This document shows, one piece after another, positions 18,234-26,475 of a DNA stretch of 64,000 nt (the first letter of the stretch is position 1; every line of letters begins with the position of its first letter). The translations under genes were made by a program, and so were the position numbers. The notes beneath the pieces were generated by a model. It saw nothing but the letters and a program-made list of their open reading frames with translations, was not told the origin of the DNA and did not search any database. The DNA comes from an uncultured Latescibacterota bacterium. GTDB lineage: Bacteria > Latescibacterota > UBA2968. The stretch is from contig OY282377.1 in NCBI GenBank assembly GCA_958295785.1, positions 510,394-574,393 on the forward strand, in the 5' to 3' direction.

Positions 18234-18602
18234 ATGACCGAAATAACTTTCAAAGGTAGCCGCGACATGAACACCACACGCATTGACCAGTTGCGCGGTC
18301 AGCCGACGGAGACAGGCGACGCCGGTCGCCACATCCGCGAGCGCGGGTTCGACAAGCAGTACTACTTGGATCTGATCATAGCTTTGGTACGCGAGCATGG
18401 GCCGGTCAGCCGCAAAGAGATCGATCAGGTCCTGATACCCAAGTTGCCCGACCGACTGACGGACGCGCAGAAGCGGTCAAGGGTCAGCAATCTCATACAG
18501 GCATTGCGTTGCTCCAATCTGATTGTCAACCGAGGCACCCGCGCTCAACCCGCTTGGGAACTCACAGACGCGTACCTAAAGAATAATAGTAAAGAAAATT
18601 AA
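18234..18602 (+). CDS. winged-helix protein, probable C-terminal remnant of an AlbA_2/RecG-like regulator
   Basis: About 122 aa. The region IRERGFDKQYYLDLIIALVR, then VSRKEIDQVLIPKLPDRLTD and IVNRGTRAQPAW, is the C-terminal winged-helix module usually carried by AlbA_2/'divergent AAA' proteins encoded inside type I RM loci, between hsdS and hsdR. The N-terminal domain is missing and the upstream DNA is the direct-repeat array, so it may be a 5'-deleted gene. It may also be a free-standing DNA-binding regulator; ATG at 18234 or 18267 could start it. Placement just before hsdR suggests a role in control of the RM locus. Confidence 0.55.
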   Translation: MTEITFKGSRDMNTTRIDQLRGQPTETGDAGRHIRERGFDKQYYLDLIIALVREHGPVSRKEIDQVLIPKLPDRLTDAQKRSRVSNLIQALRCSNLIVNRGTRAQPAWELTDAYLKNNSKEN

Positions 18603-18753
18603 ACGGAAAAGGATGACGCATATCTACGTAACCTTTTGTTTTTCCTGTATTTTTTCTTTACTTAATTTCAAGATTTATTGAAATTTTAGTAAAGGATTTA
18701 GTAAAGGATTTAATCAATCTGCATCAATTATGCTGGTTGACTGGAGTTAACCC

Positions 18754-21735
18754 ATGACCACCGACACCACTGAACGCGGCATGGAGGAGCGCGTCTGCGC
18801 GATGCTGACCCACAGGGCCGACCCGCCGGACGACGCTGATGTGCGGGAACGCCCGGCCGCTTATGAAGCCGGCTGGCTCAACGGCGGCCCCGCCGATTAC
18901 GACCGCGAGCACTGCGTGGATTTGGCGCAATTGACCGCCTTCCTCAAGGCGACGCAACCGCACCTCGCCGCCGCGCTGTCTTTGGACGCGGACGGCCCGG
19001 TGCGCCGCAAGTTCCTCGCCCGCCTGAAAAACGAAGTCGGCAAGCGCGGCATTGTCGAAGTTCTCCGCAACGGCGTCAATCATGGGCCGCACGCCATCGC
19101 GCTCTTGTACGGCACCCCCTCGCCGGGCAACCCGCAGGCGGCAGCCCGCTACAAGCAGAACCGCTTTTCGGTCACGCGCCAGTTGCCGTACAGCAACGCC
19201 AACACGCGGCTGACCCTCGACCTCGCGCTGTTCATCAACGGCCTGCCGGTGGCGACCTTTGAGTTGAAAAACAGCCTCACCAAACAGACCGCCGCCGATG
19301 CCGTCGAGCAATACAAACGCGACCGCGACCCGAAAGAGGAGCTCTTCCGCCTCGGCCGCTGCATGGCCCATTTTGCCGTGGATGACCTCGAGGCACTGTT
19401 CTGCACCCACCTCAAAGGCAAGGCGTCTTGGTTCCTGCCGTTCAACAAGGGCTGGAACGACGGCGCAGGCAACCCGCCCAACCCCAACGGCATCAAGACC
19501 GATTACTTGTGGCGCGACGTGTTGACCCGGCGGAGCCTGACCGACATTGTGGAAAACTACGCCCTGCTGATAGAATCCACCGCCCCCGAGACCGGGCGCA
19601 AGACCAAGACGCAGATCTGGCCGCGCTATCACCAGTTGGACGTGGTTCGGAAACTGTTGGCCGCTGTCGCCGAGCACGGCGTTGGGCAACGCTATCTCAT
19701 CCAGCACTCGGCCGGCAGCGGCAAGTCCAACTCTATCGCGTGGTTGGCGCACCGGCTCATCGGCTTGGAAAAGGGCGGCAGGCCGGTCTTTGACTCCATC
19801 ATCGTCGTCACCGACCGCCTCATCTTGGACCGGCAGATCAACGACACCATCCGGCAGTTCGCGCAAGTGGGGGCGACCGTGGGCCACGCCGAAAATGCCG
19901 GCGATTTGCGCCGCTTTATCGGCGCGGGCAAAAAAATCATCATCTCCACCGTACAAAAGTTCCCGTTCATCTTGGACGAAATCGACAAAGACCATCAAAG
20001 CCGCCGCTTTGCCATCCTCATCGACGAAGCCCACTCCAGCCAAGGCGGGCGCACGGCCTCGGCCATGGCCCGCGTCTTGGGCGACCCCGCCGCGGCTGCG
20101 GACGATATGTTTGAGGATCAAATCAACCGCATCATCGAACAGCGGCATCTGCTGCCCAACGCCAGTTATTTCGCCTTCACTGCCACGCCCAAGAACAAGA
20201 CGCTGGAGTTGTTCGGCACGCCCGAGCCGCAACCCGACGGCGCGATCCAGCATCGGCCCTTCCACAGCTATGCGATGAAACAGGCCATCCAAGAGGGGTT
20301 CATCTTGGACGTGCTCGGCCACTACACGCCGGTAACGAGCTACTATCGCCTCGCCAAGACCACAGCCGACGACCCGGAGTTCGACGCCAACAAGGCGCGC
20401 AAAAAGCTCATCCGCTATGTGGAAACCCACAACCGGGCCATCCGCCTCAAAGCCGAGATCATCGTCGATCACTTCCACGAGCAGGTGCTGGCCCCGCGCA
20501 AAATCGGCGGACAGGCGCGGGCCATGGTCGTCACCGGCGGCATTGAGATGGCGATAGCCTACTATCGCGCCATCCGCGACTATCTCGCCGAGCGCGGCAG
20601 CCCGCACAAGGCCATCGTGGCCTTTTCCGGCGAGGTCGAGTCCGGCGGCGAGCGGGTGAGCGATGCGCGGTTGAACGGGTTTCCGCAGAAGCAGATCGAG
20701 CACAAAATCAAGCAAGACCCCTATCGGTTCCTCGTCTGTGCGGACATGTTCCAGACCGGCTACGACGAGCCGCTGTTGCACACCATGTACGTCGATAAGG
20801 TCCTGTCAGGCATCCGGGCGGTGCAGACCCTTTCGCGCCTCAACCGCGCCCACCCGGCCAAGCGCGATACGTTTGTGCTCGATTTCCACAACGACGCCGA
20901 CGCCATAAAAGACGCCTTTGCCGCGTACTACCGCACCACCATCTTGGCGGACGAAACCGACCCGGACAAACTTCACGACCTCAAGGCCGCCTTAGACGAC
21001 CCGCAGGTCTATTCCGCAGAGCAAGTCCACGCGCTGGTGGCGGCGTATTTGAACGGCGACGACCGCGCGGCCCTCGACCCCATCTTGGACGACTGCGTGA
21101 ACACCTATCGCCGCGACCTCGACGAAGACGGGCAGGTCGATTTCAAGGGCAATGCCAAAGCCTTCACCCGCGCCTACAACTTCCTGTCGCAGGTGTTGCC
21201 ATACAGGAATGCCGATTGGGAAAAGCTGTCCATTTTTCTGACCTTGCTCATTCCCAAGCTGCCGACGCCCGCGGGCGAGGATATGTCTCTCGGCATTGAG
21301 AACACCATCGACATGGACAGCTATCGCGCCGAGAAACAGGCGACCATGCACATCCTCCTGCCCGACGAGGACGCCGAAATTGGGCCGGTGCCCGCGAGCG
21401 GCGGCGGGTACCAACCCGAGCCTGAAATGGATCGGCTCTCCAACATTCTGCGGGAATTTAACGACCTGTTCGGCGACATTTCGTGGACCAATGAGGACCG
21501 CATCCGCCGGATGATCACCGAGGATGTGCCGCAACTGGTCGAGGCGGACAGTGCCTATCGCAACGCCCGGCAACACGCGGACGCGCAGAACACCCGCATC
21601 GAGCACGACCGGGCCTTGGAGAAAGTGATCACCGCCCTGCTCGCCGACGACACCGAACTCTACAAGCAATACTCGGACAACGCAACGTTCAGACGCTGGT
21701 TGGGCAATCGCGTGTTTGAACTGACCTACCGGTAG
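18754..21735 (+). CDS. hsdR: type I restriction-modification motor/nuclease subunit HsdR
   Basis: 993 aa. The N-terminal PD-(D/E)xK nuclease contains LPVATFELKN (E-x-K near residue 169). Two RecA-like motor domains follow, with Walker A HSAGSGKSNS (about 317-325), DEAH box LIDEAHSSQ (about 421) and motif III TATPKN, then motif VI QTLSRLNRAHP, and a helical C-terminus that docks on HsdM. HsdR translocates DNA with ATP and cuts it when the HsdMS core meets unmethylated sites. Intact, with ATG following CTGGAG, and 18 nt before hsdM. Large antisense ORFs opposite it are codon-bias shadows. Confidence 0.96.
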   Translation: MTTDTTERGMEERVCAMLTHRADPPDDADVRERPAAYEAGWLNGGPADYDREHCVDLAQLTAFLKATQPHLAAALSLDADGPVRRKFLARLKNEVGKRGIVEVLRNGVNHGPHAIALLYGTPSPGNPQAAARYKQNRFSVTRQLPYSNANTRLTLDLALFINGLPVATFELKNSLTKQTAADAVEQYKRDRDPKEELFRLGRCMAHFAVDDLEALFCTHLKGKASWFLPFNKGWNDGAGNPPNPNGIKTDYLWRDVLTRRSLTDIVENYALLIESTAPETGRKTKTQIWPRYHQLDVVRKLLAAVAEHGVGQRYLIQHSAGSGKSNSIAWLAHRLIGLEKGGRPVFDSIIVVTDRLILDRQINDTIRQFAQVGATVGHAENAGDLRRFIGAGKKIIISTVQKFPFILDEIDKDHQSRRFAILIDEAHSSQGGRTASAMARVLGDPAAAADDMFEDQINRIIEQRHLLPNASYFAFTATPKNKTLELFGTPEPQPDGAIQHRPFHSYAMKQAIQEGFILDVLGHYTPVTSYYRLAKTTADDPEFDANKARKKLIRYVETHNRAIRLKAEIIVDHFHEQVLAPRKIGGQARAMVVTGGIEMAIAYYRAIRDYLAERGSPHKAIVAFSGEVESGGERVSDARLNGFPQKQIEHKIKQDPYRFLVCADMFQTGYDEPLLHTMYVDKVLSGIRAVQTLSRLNRAHPAKRDTFVLDFHNDADAIKDAFAAYYRTTILADETDPDKLHDLKAALDDPQVYSAEQVHALVAAYLNGDDRAALDPILDDCVNTYRRDLDEDGQVDFKGNAKAFTRAYNFLSQVLPYRNADWEKLSIFLTLLIPKLPTPAGEDMSLGIENTIDMDSYRAEKQATMHILLPDEDAEIGPVPASGGGYQPEPEMDRLSNILREFNDLFGDISWTNEDRIRRMITEDVPQLVEADSAYRNARQHADAQNTRIEHDRALEKVITALLADDTELYKQYSDNATFRRWLGNRVFELTYR

Positions 21736-21753
21736 CACCCACACGAGGACACG

Positions 21754-23859
21754 ATGCAAGACAACCCACTCAATCGCATTCCCAACTTTATCTGGGGCAT
21801 TGCCGACGATGTGCTGCGCGACCTCTATGTGCGCGGCAAGTACCGCGACATCATTTTGCCCATGACGGTGATTCGGCGGCTGGACGCGGTGCTCGAGCCG
21901 ACCAAGCGCGCCGTTCTCGCCATGCAGACCCGGCTCAACGAGCAGGGCATTGTCGAACAGGAAGCGGCCCTCAAGCAGGCCGCTGGGCACGCCTTTTACA
22001 ATGCCTCGCGCTTCACCTTGCGCGACCTCCGCGCCCGCGCCAACCGGCAACAACTCCGCGCCGACTTCGAGACCTACTTGGACGGGTTTTCGTCCAATGT
22101 GCAGGACATTTTGAAGAACTTCGAGTTTCGCAATCAGATTCCGCGCTTGTCCGACGCCGACGTGCTCGGCGCGCTCCTCGAGAAATTCCTGTCGCCGGAA
22201 ATCAACCTCAGCCCCTACCCGGTCGAGAACGGCGCGCTCCGGCATCCCGGCTTGGACAACCACGCCATGGGCACCATCTTCGAGGAACTGGTGCGGCGGT
22301 TCAACGAGGAGAACAACGAGGAGGCCGGCGAACACTGGACCCCGCGCGACGCGGTCAAGCTGATGGCCAATCTCATCTTCCTGCCGGTGGCCGACGCCAT
22401 TGAGTCGAGCACCTACCTGCTCTACGACGGCGCGCTCGGCACCGGCGGCATGCTGACCGTGGCCGAGGAAACCCTGCAAGAACTCGCCCGAGCACGCGGC
22501 AAGAACGTATCCACGCATCTCTACGGCCAAGAGATCAACGCCGAGACCTACGCGATATGCAAGGCCGATTTGTTGCTCAAGGGCGAGGGCAGCGCGGCGG
22601 ACAACATCGTCGGCGGGCCGGAACACTCGACCCTCGCCAACGACGCTTTCCCGGCCCACAAGTTCGACTTCATGCTCAGCAATCCGCCCTACGGCAAGAG
22701 TTGGAAGAACGACCTCGACCGCTTGGGCGGCAAGCGCGACATAACCGACCCGCGCTTCATCATCGCGCACGATGGCGATCCGGCGTATTCCCTGCTCACC
22801 CGCTCCAGCGACGGACAGATGCTGTTCCTCGCCAACATGATCGCCAAGATGAAGCGCGATACCGCGTTGGGCAGCCGCATTGCCGAGGTGCATAACGGCA
22901 GTTCCCTGTTCACCGGCGACGCCGGGCAGGGCGAGAGCAACATCCGCCGCTGGATCATCGAAAACGACTATTTGGAGGCCATTGTCGCCCTGCCGCTCAA
23001 CATGTTCTACAACACCGGCATCGCCACCTATATCTGGGTGCTGACCAACCGCAAGCCCGCGCATCGGCAGGGCAAGGTGCAACTCATCGACGCCACCGAG
23101 TGGTTCAGTCCCTTGCGTAAGAATCTCGGCAATAAGAACTGCGCCTTGTCCGAGGCCGACATCCGCCGCGTCTGCGATGCGTTTCTCGCCTTTGAGGAAA
23201 GCGGTCACGCGAAGATTTTTCCCAATCGGGCCTTCGGCTACTCTCGCGTAACAATTGAGCGACCCCTGCGCCTCGCTGTCGAACTGTCGCCGGAGCATCT
23301 CGAACGGTTCCGCGCTGCCTGTGCGGATGTGGGCGAAGAACCGCTCGCCGAGGCCGTTGAGCGGGCAGCGGTCACCCTCGGCGACGGGCCGCACCGCGAC
23401 TTCAACCGGTTCGCAGAGGCCGTCGGGCGCGGCATCAACCTGACAGCCAAGCGAAAGAAACTGCTGCAAACGGCGCTGGCGTTCCGCGACGAAGCCGCCG
23501 AGCCGGTCGTGAAAAAGACCCACCGACCGGGCAAGACGGAGCCGGATCCGCTTCGCGGCTTGGTCGAACGGCCGGGATGCGTGGTTGAATACGAGCCGGA
23601 CAGGGCGTTGCGCGATACCGAACAGGTGCCACTGCTCGCCGAGGGCGGCGTCGAGGGCTTCCTGCGCCGCGAGGTGTTGCCCTACGCGCCGGACGCTTGG
23701 TACGATCCGAAAAGCGTCAAGGTCGGCTACGAGATCAGCTTCACCCGGCATTTCTACAAGCCGCAACCGCTGCGCTCCCGAAGCGCGATCCGCGCCGACC
23801 TCATGGCGTTGGAGCGCGAGAATGAAGCGGTGCTCGCAACGATCGTCGGGGGCCGATAG
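21754..23859 (+). CDS. hsdM: type I restriction-modification methyltransferase subunit HsdM
   Basis: 701 aa, longer than the ~500-aa norm because of a C-terminal extension after about residue 500. An HsdM_N helical domain (IWGIADDVLRDLYVRGKYRD) precedes the AdoMet motif (YDGALGTGGMLT, about 225-236), and NPPYGKSW (about 309) is the adenine-N6 catalytic motif. It forms M2S with HsdS and M2S1R2 with HsdR. The natural downstream partner hsdS is reduced to a 29-codon relic 3 nt later, so the complex must use hsdS1 or hsdS2 made elsewhere in the island. Confidence 0.96.
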   Translation: MQDNPLNRIPNFIWGIADDVLRDLYVRGKYRDIILPMTVIRRLDAVLEPTKRAVLAMQTRLNEQGIVEQEAALKQAAGHAFYNASRFTLRDLRARANRQQLRADFETYLDGFSSNVQDILKNFEFRNQIPRLSDADVLGALLEKFLSPEINLSPYPVENGALRHPGLDNHAMGTIFEELVRRFNEENNEEAGEHWTPRDAVKLMANLIFLPVADAIESSTYLLYDGALGTGGMLTVAEETLQELARARGKNVSTHLYGQEINAETYAICKADLLLKGEGSAADNIVGGPEHSTLANDAFPAHKFDFMLSNPPYGKSWKNDLDRLGGKRDITDPRFIIAHDGDPAYSLLTRSSDGQMLFLANMIAKMKRDTALGSRIAEVHNGSSLFTGDAGQGESNIRRWIIENDYLEAIVALPLNMFYNTGIATYIWVLTNRKPAHRQGKVQLIDATEWFSPLRKNLGNKNCALSEADIRRVCDAFLAFEESGHAKIFPNRAFGYSRVTIERPLRLAVELSPEHLERFRAACADVGEEPLAEAVERAAVTLGDGPHRDFNRFAEAVGRGINLTAKRKKLLQTALAFRDEAAEPVVKKTHRPGKTEPDPLRGLVERPGCVVEYEPDRALRDTEQVPLLAEGGVEGFLRREVLPYAPDAWYDPKSVKVGYEISFTRHFYKPQPLRSRSAIRADLMALERENEAVLATIVGGR

Positions 23860-23862
23860 CAA

Positions 23863-23949
23863 ATGACCTGTGCCCTGAAACCCTACCCTGCCTACAAGCC
23901 CTCCGGCGTCGCGTGGCTCGGCACCCACGAGCGCACGGGCAAACGGTGA
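23863..23949 (+). pseudogene. hsdS: hsdS relic directly after hsdM
   Basis: 29 codons reading MTCALKPYPAYKPSGVAWLG then THERTGKR and TGA. The first 20 residues match the starts of hsdS1 and hsdS2, and the rest of the specificity gene is gone. This is the standard position for hsdS, so the TIR cluster that follows was inserted into, or replaced, the original gene. Confidence 0.85.
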
Positions 23950-24022
23950 GATCGGCTGTTCGCATATAGCCAGCATCTCGCCATTCTCAGAGAAGGAACC
24001 GAGGTGAACTGATGCCGAGGGG

Positions 24023-24051
24023 TTGACTTTTTTTTAGACACTCCCTAACTT
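24023..24051 (+). promoter_or_regulatory. candidate sigma70 promoter of the TIR cluster
   Basis: TTGACT (24023-24028) and TAACTT (24046-24051) are separated by 17 bp, about 95 nt upstream of the first gene of the cluster. Assigned by consensus only. Confidence 0.4.
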
Positions 24052-24146
24052 CTAGAGGCCGTAGCAGATGGAGACGATGGCGTTGACGCGGGCAACGAGG
24101 GGTTGTTGGTGGGACTTAAAAAAAGGAGACTGAAAAGGAGAAAAAA

Positions 24147-24689
24147 ATGGATTTGAAGGGGTTGTTCAGCAGATTTCATTTAGAAAAAATCCAGATAGGC
24201 CCAAGATGGGCCAAGGCGGAGATCAACTTCGAAAATGATGACCGAGACGCCGCTTGGGAACTGTACGTCGAGATGCTGACCAGAATCGTTACTCAGCCGT
24301 TGCCATCTGAAGTGGGGGATGAACAGACGGCTCTGGACAGCGTTTATTCGCTTTTTGAGACCACCCGCGAAATTCTGCGTCGGCGTGGGCGGAATACTAT
24401 TCAATTCAGCGTGGTTGCCATACCTGTGTTGAATCAAGTGGTGCGGCCTTTTACAGCGAAATGGCATAGAGAATCCTCCTCATGTGCTTTCGAGGACACT
24501 GGAAAATGCGAGGAATTTCGCAAAGAATTGGCAACACTACAAAAGAAGTTACGCAACTACAATCGCATGCTGGCAGAGATCGCCCGCGTAGAGGATTTAA
24601 CCGACTTGGAACCGTTAGGAGAGGAGGAGAATAATGTCGTACCCACCCCAACCCCCAAGACACAAAGTGTTCGTCAGTTTTCACCATGA
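24147..24689 (+). CDS. unknown protein, first gene of TIR operon
   Basis: 180 aa, not recognised. It begins MDLKGLFSRFHLEKIQIGPR and has an alpha-rich middle (AAWELYVEMLTRIV, SVYSLFETTREILRRRG). A polar helix follows (KCEEFRKELATLQKKLRNYN) that may form a coiled coil, then a Pro/Thr tail. Strong AGGAG ribosome sites precede ATG 24147. It overlaps the following TIR gene by 56 nt in another frame, which indicates tight translational coupling. In that position it may be a sensor or regulator for the TIR enzyme; this is inference from context only. Confidence 0.7.
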   Translation: MDLKGLFSRFHLEKIQIGPRWAKAEINFENDDRDAAWELYVEMLTRIVTQPLPSEVGDEQTALDSVYSLFETTREILRRRGRNTIQFSVVAIPVLNQVVRPFTAKWHRESSSCAFEDTGKCEEFRKELATLQKKLRNYNRMLAEIARVEDLTDLEPLGEEENNVVPTPTPKTQSVRQFSP

Positions 24690-25206
24690 CGATCAGAAAT
24701 ACAAGGACTGGTTTGTCACAGTGATGAAAGGCGATATTGTAGATAAATCGGTCGAAGATGGAGACATTGATGACCGCAATCTCAAAGTCGAAACGATTAG
24801 TCAGAAGATCCGCGACGACTTCATTGCCGACGCAACCGTTACTATCGTGCTGATCGGCCCCTGCACTTGGCAACGAAAGCATGTGGACTGGGAAATTGGT
24901 TCCAGTTTGAGGGCGACCAAGAGGAACTCCAGATGCGGTTTGTTGGGTATCCGGCTCCCTAATCATCCAGATTTTGGGAGACAAAAATATAAGCCGAGCC
25001 TGATACCGCAGAGGCTGGCGGATAATTGCGAAGGGGATGACCCCTACGCATGTATCTACGATTGGCCCGGCCAGCAGGCGACGGATCAGATTCGCCAGTG
25101 GATTCACAAGGCATTCCAAAGAAGAAATGGAACGCCGCCCAACAACAGACGGATACAATTTGGACGCAATAGAAGCGGTAATTGTTTAGATGGCTGGAAG
25201 GATTAA
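24634..25206 (+). CDS. ThsB-like TIR protein (MTH538/DUF1863 family)
   Basis: 190 aa. The MTH538-type TIR fold is seen as HKVFVSFHHDDQKYKDWF, DKSVEDGDI, IRDDFIADATVTIVLIGPCTW and RKHVDWEIGSS, with E87 in DWEI the likely catalytic glutamate. Members of this family in Thoeris (ThsB) make ADP-ribose-derived signals from NAD+ on phage infection and activate a SLOG-containing effector. Strongly similar over its whole length to the C-terminal domain of the SLOG-TIR protein at 26476-27855 (shared CTW.RKHVDWEIG, DDPYACIYDWPGQQATD), so the two are recent paralogues. Confidence 0.85.
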   Translation: MSYPPQPPRHKVFVSFHHDDQKYKDWFVTVMKGDIVDKSVEDGDIDDRNLKVETISQKIRDDFIADATVTIVLIGPCTWQRKHVDWEIGSSLRATKRNSRCGLLGIRLPNHPDFGRQKYKPSLIPQRLADNCEGDDPYACIYDWPGQQATDQIRQWIHKAFQRRNGTPPNNRRIQFGRNRSGNCLDGWKD

Positions 25207-25252
25207 AACGATTTGCAAGATTCTGAGATGTACAATCTCATGAGGTTTAATA

Positions 25253-26473
25253 ATGACTGACTCGACTCGTACGATTTTGGCGGTCTATGTCGTCTGGCAT
25301 CCCAACTATTCTGAGGGTTCGAAAATTGCCGAGTTGGTATATGAGCACTTCCGCAACGAGCGACACAAAAACGTCTTGGGGAATGTGGAACTGAGAGTCG
25401 TTTTTCGCAGTAGCCCCGCGCCCAATGCGGCACTGCCTCCTGCTATCGACTTGGATGAGGCGGAGACGACAGCGATCATCGTGCTGGCGGAGTCCAAACT
25501 TGTAGGAGACTCAGAATGGGTGGATTACATTCACAATCTCGCCGGACGCATCAAAAGCAGAGGACTTGGCTCGTGGTTGTTCCCGGTGACGCTGAAAAAA
25601 AAGGGCCTCAATATAAAAATTGACGAACAAGCCCTGCGCTGGGATCGCTGGAAAGTAACCGACGCAGAACGCGACCAACGCCTCATCAGAGAACTCGTAT
25701 ATGCGTTCAGCCTGATGCTCAGGCATTATCTCGAGCACCTCAGACATCCGGAAGAAGACGACAATGACCTTGAGCGTTACTTGAAGAAAGTGCAGATTTT
25801 TCTCAGTCATTCAAAACACGACAGCTATGGAGAACGCATCGCCGAGAAGATTCGAGATTGGTTGCACAAGAACAGCGAACTGTTGAGTTTTTTCGACAGG
25901 ATAGATATTCCCGCAGGAGTACGCTCTCAGAATGTCCTAAACCACCAAGTTAAGGCGAGCGCGGTCATGGCTGTACATACTGATTCCTACTCGTCGCGCG
26001 AATGGTGTCGGCGCGAGATCATCGAAGCGAAACACCAGAATGTTCCGATGATTGTGGTCAATTGTATGACAGATATTGACGAGCGCGGCTTTCCGTATAT
26101 GGGCAACGTACCCATCGTGCGGATGGATCCGAAGGCGACAGATCGCATCGAGGTGGTCATTGGTCGTTTGCTCGACGAAGTGTTCAAAGATTTTCTATGG
26201 CAATGCCGCGTCGAACTCGCGGGGCGATCCAACTCGGATACCTTGTTCATGCCGAGACCTCCAGAGTTAATCTCTCTTGCGAACCCGGCGTTAATCTCTT
26301 TTGCGAACGCAGAGTTGATTTCTTCTCAGGCCCTGCCGGCTGACACGGAGGTAGCGGCGCCCACGATCGTATATCCCGATCCTCCGTTGGGGGCTGAGGA
26401 AGAACAGTTGTTTGAGAAAATTGCGCCGCATGTTCGGTTACTAACCTTGAGCCAGTGGCTCGCGGAGGTGTAG
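25253..26473 (+). CDS. double TIR-domain protein
   Basis: 406 aa. Residues 8-160 look like a divergent TIR/SEFIR-like domain (ILAVYVVWHPNYSEGSKIAE, TTAIIVLAESKLVGDSEWVD). Residues 179-325 form a canonical TIR domain (VQIFLSHSKHDSYGERIAEK, FFDRIDIPAG, SSREWCRREIIEAKHQNVPM), with E255 in WCRREI as the candidate NADase glutamate. The tail ends in the LTLSQWLAEV segment often seen in proteins next to SLOG partners. The following SLOG-TIR gene starts 3 nt after its stop, so they are translationally coupled. This may be the main NADase effector of the cluster. Confidence 0.8.
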   Translation: MTDSTRTILAVYVVWHPNYSEGSKIAELVYEHFRNERHKNVLGNVELRVVFRSSPAPNAALPPAIDLDEAETTAIIVLAESKLVGDSEWVDYIHNLAGRIKSRGLGSWLFPVTLKKKGLNIKIDEQALRWDRWKVTDAERDQRLIRELVYAFSLMLRHYLEHLRHPEEDDNDLERYLKKVQIFLSHSKHDSYGERIAEKIRDWLHKNSELLSFFDRIDIPAGVRSQNVLNHQVKASAVMAVHTDSYSSREWCRREIIEAKHQNVPMIVVNCMTDIDERGFPYMGNVPIVRMDPKATDRIEVVIGRLLDEVFKDFLWQCRVELAGRSNSDTLFMPRPPELISLANPALISFANAELISSQALPADTEVAAPTIVYPDPPLGAEEEQLFEKIAPHVRLLTLSQWLAEV

Positions 26474-26475
26474 CA

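Noticed and set aside
18724-20781. 685-aa minus-strand ORF opposite hsdR
   Set aside because: hsdR on the plus strand has full domain evidence; the antisense ORF is a by-product of GC-rich third positions and has no recognisable domain.
20992-23976. 994-aa minus-strand ORF opposite hsdR/hsdM
   Set aside because: Same reason: it crosses two well-supported plus-strand genes and the intergenic gap, with low-complexity V/R/H/Q-rich sequence.
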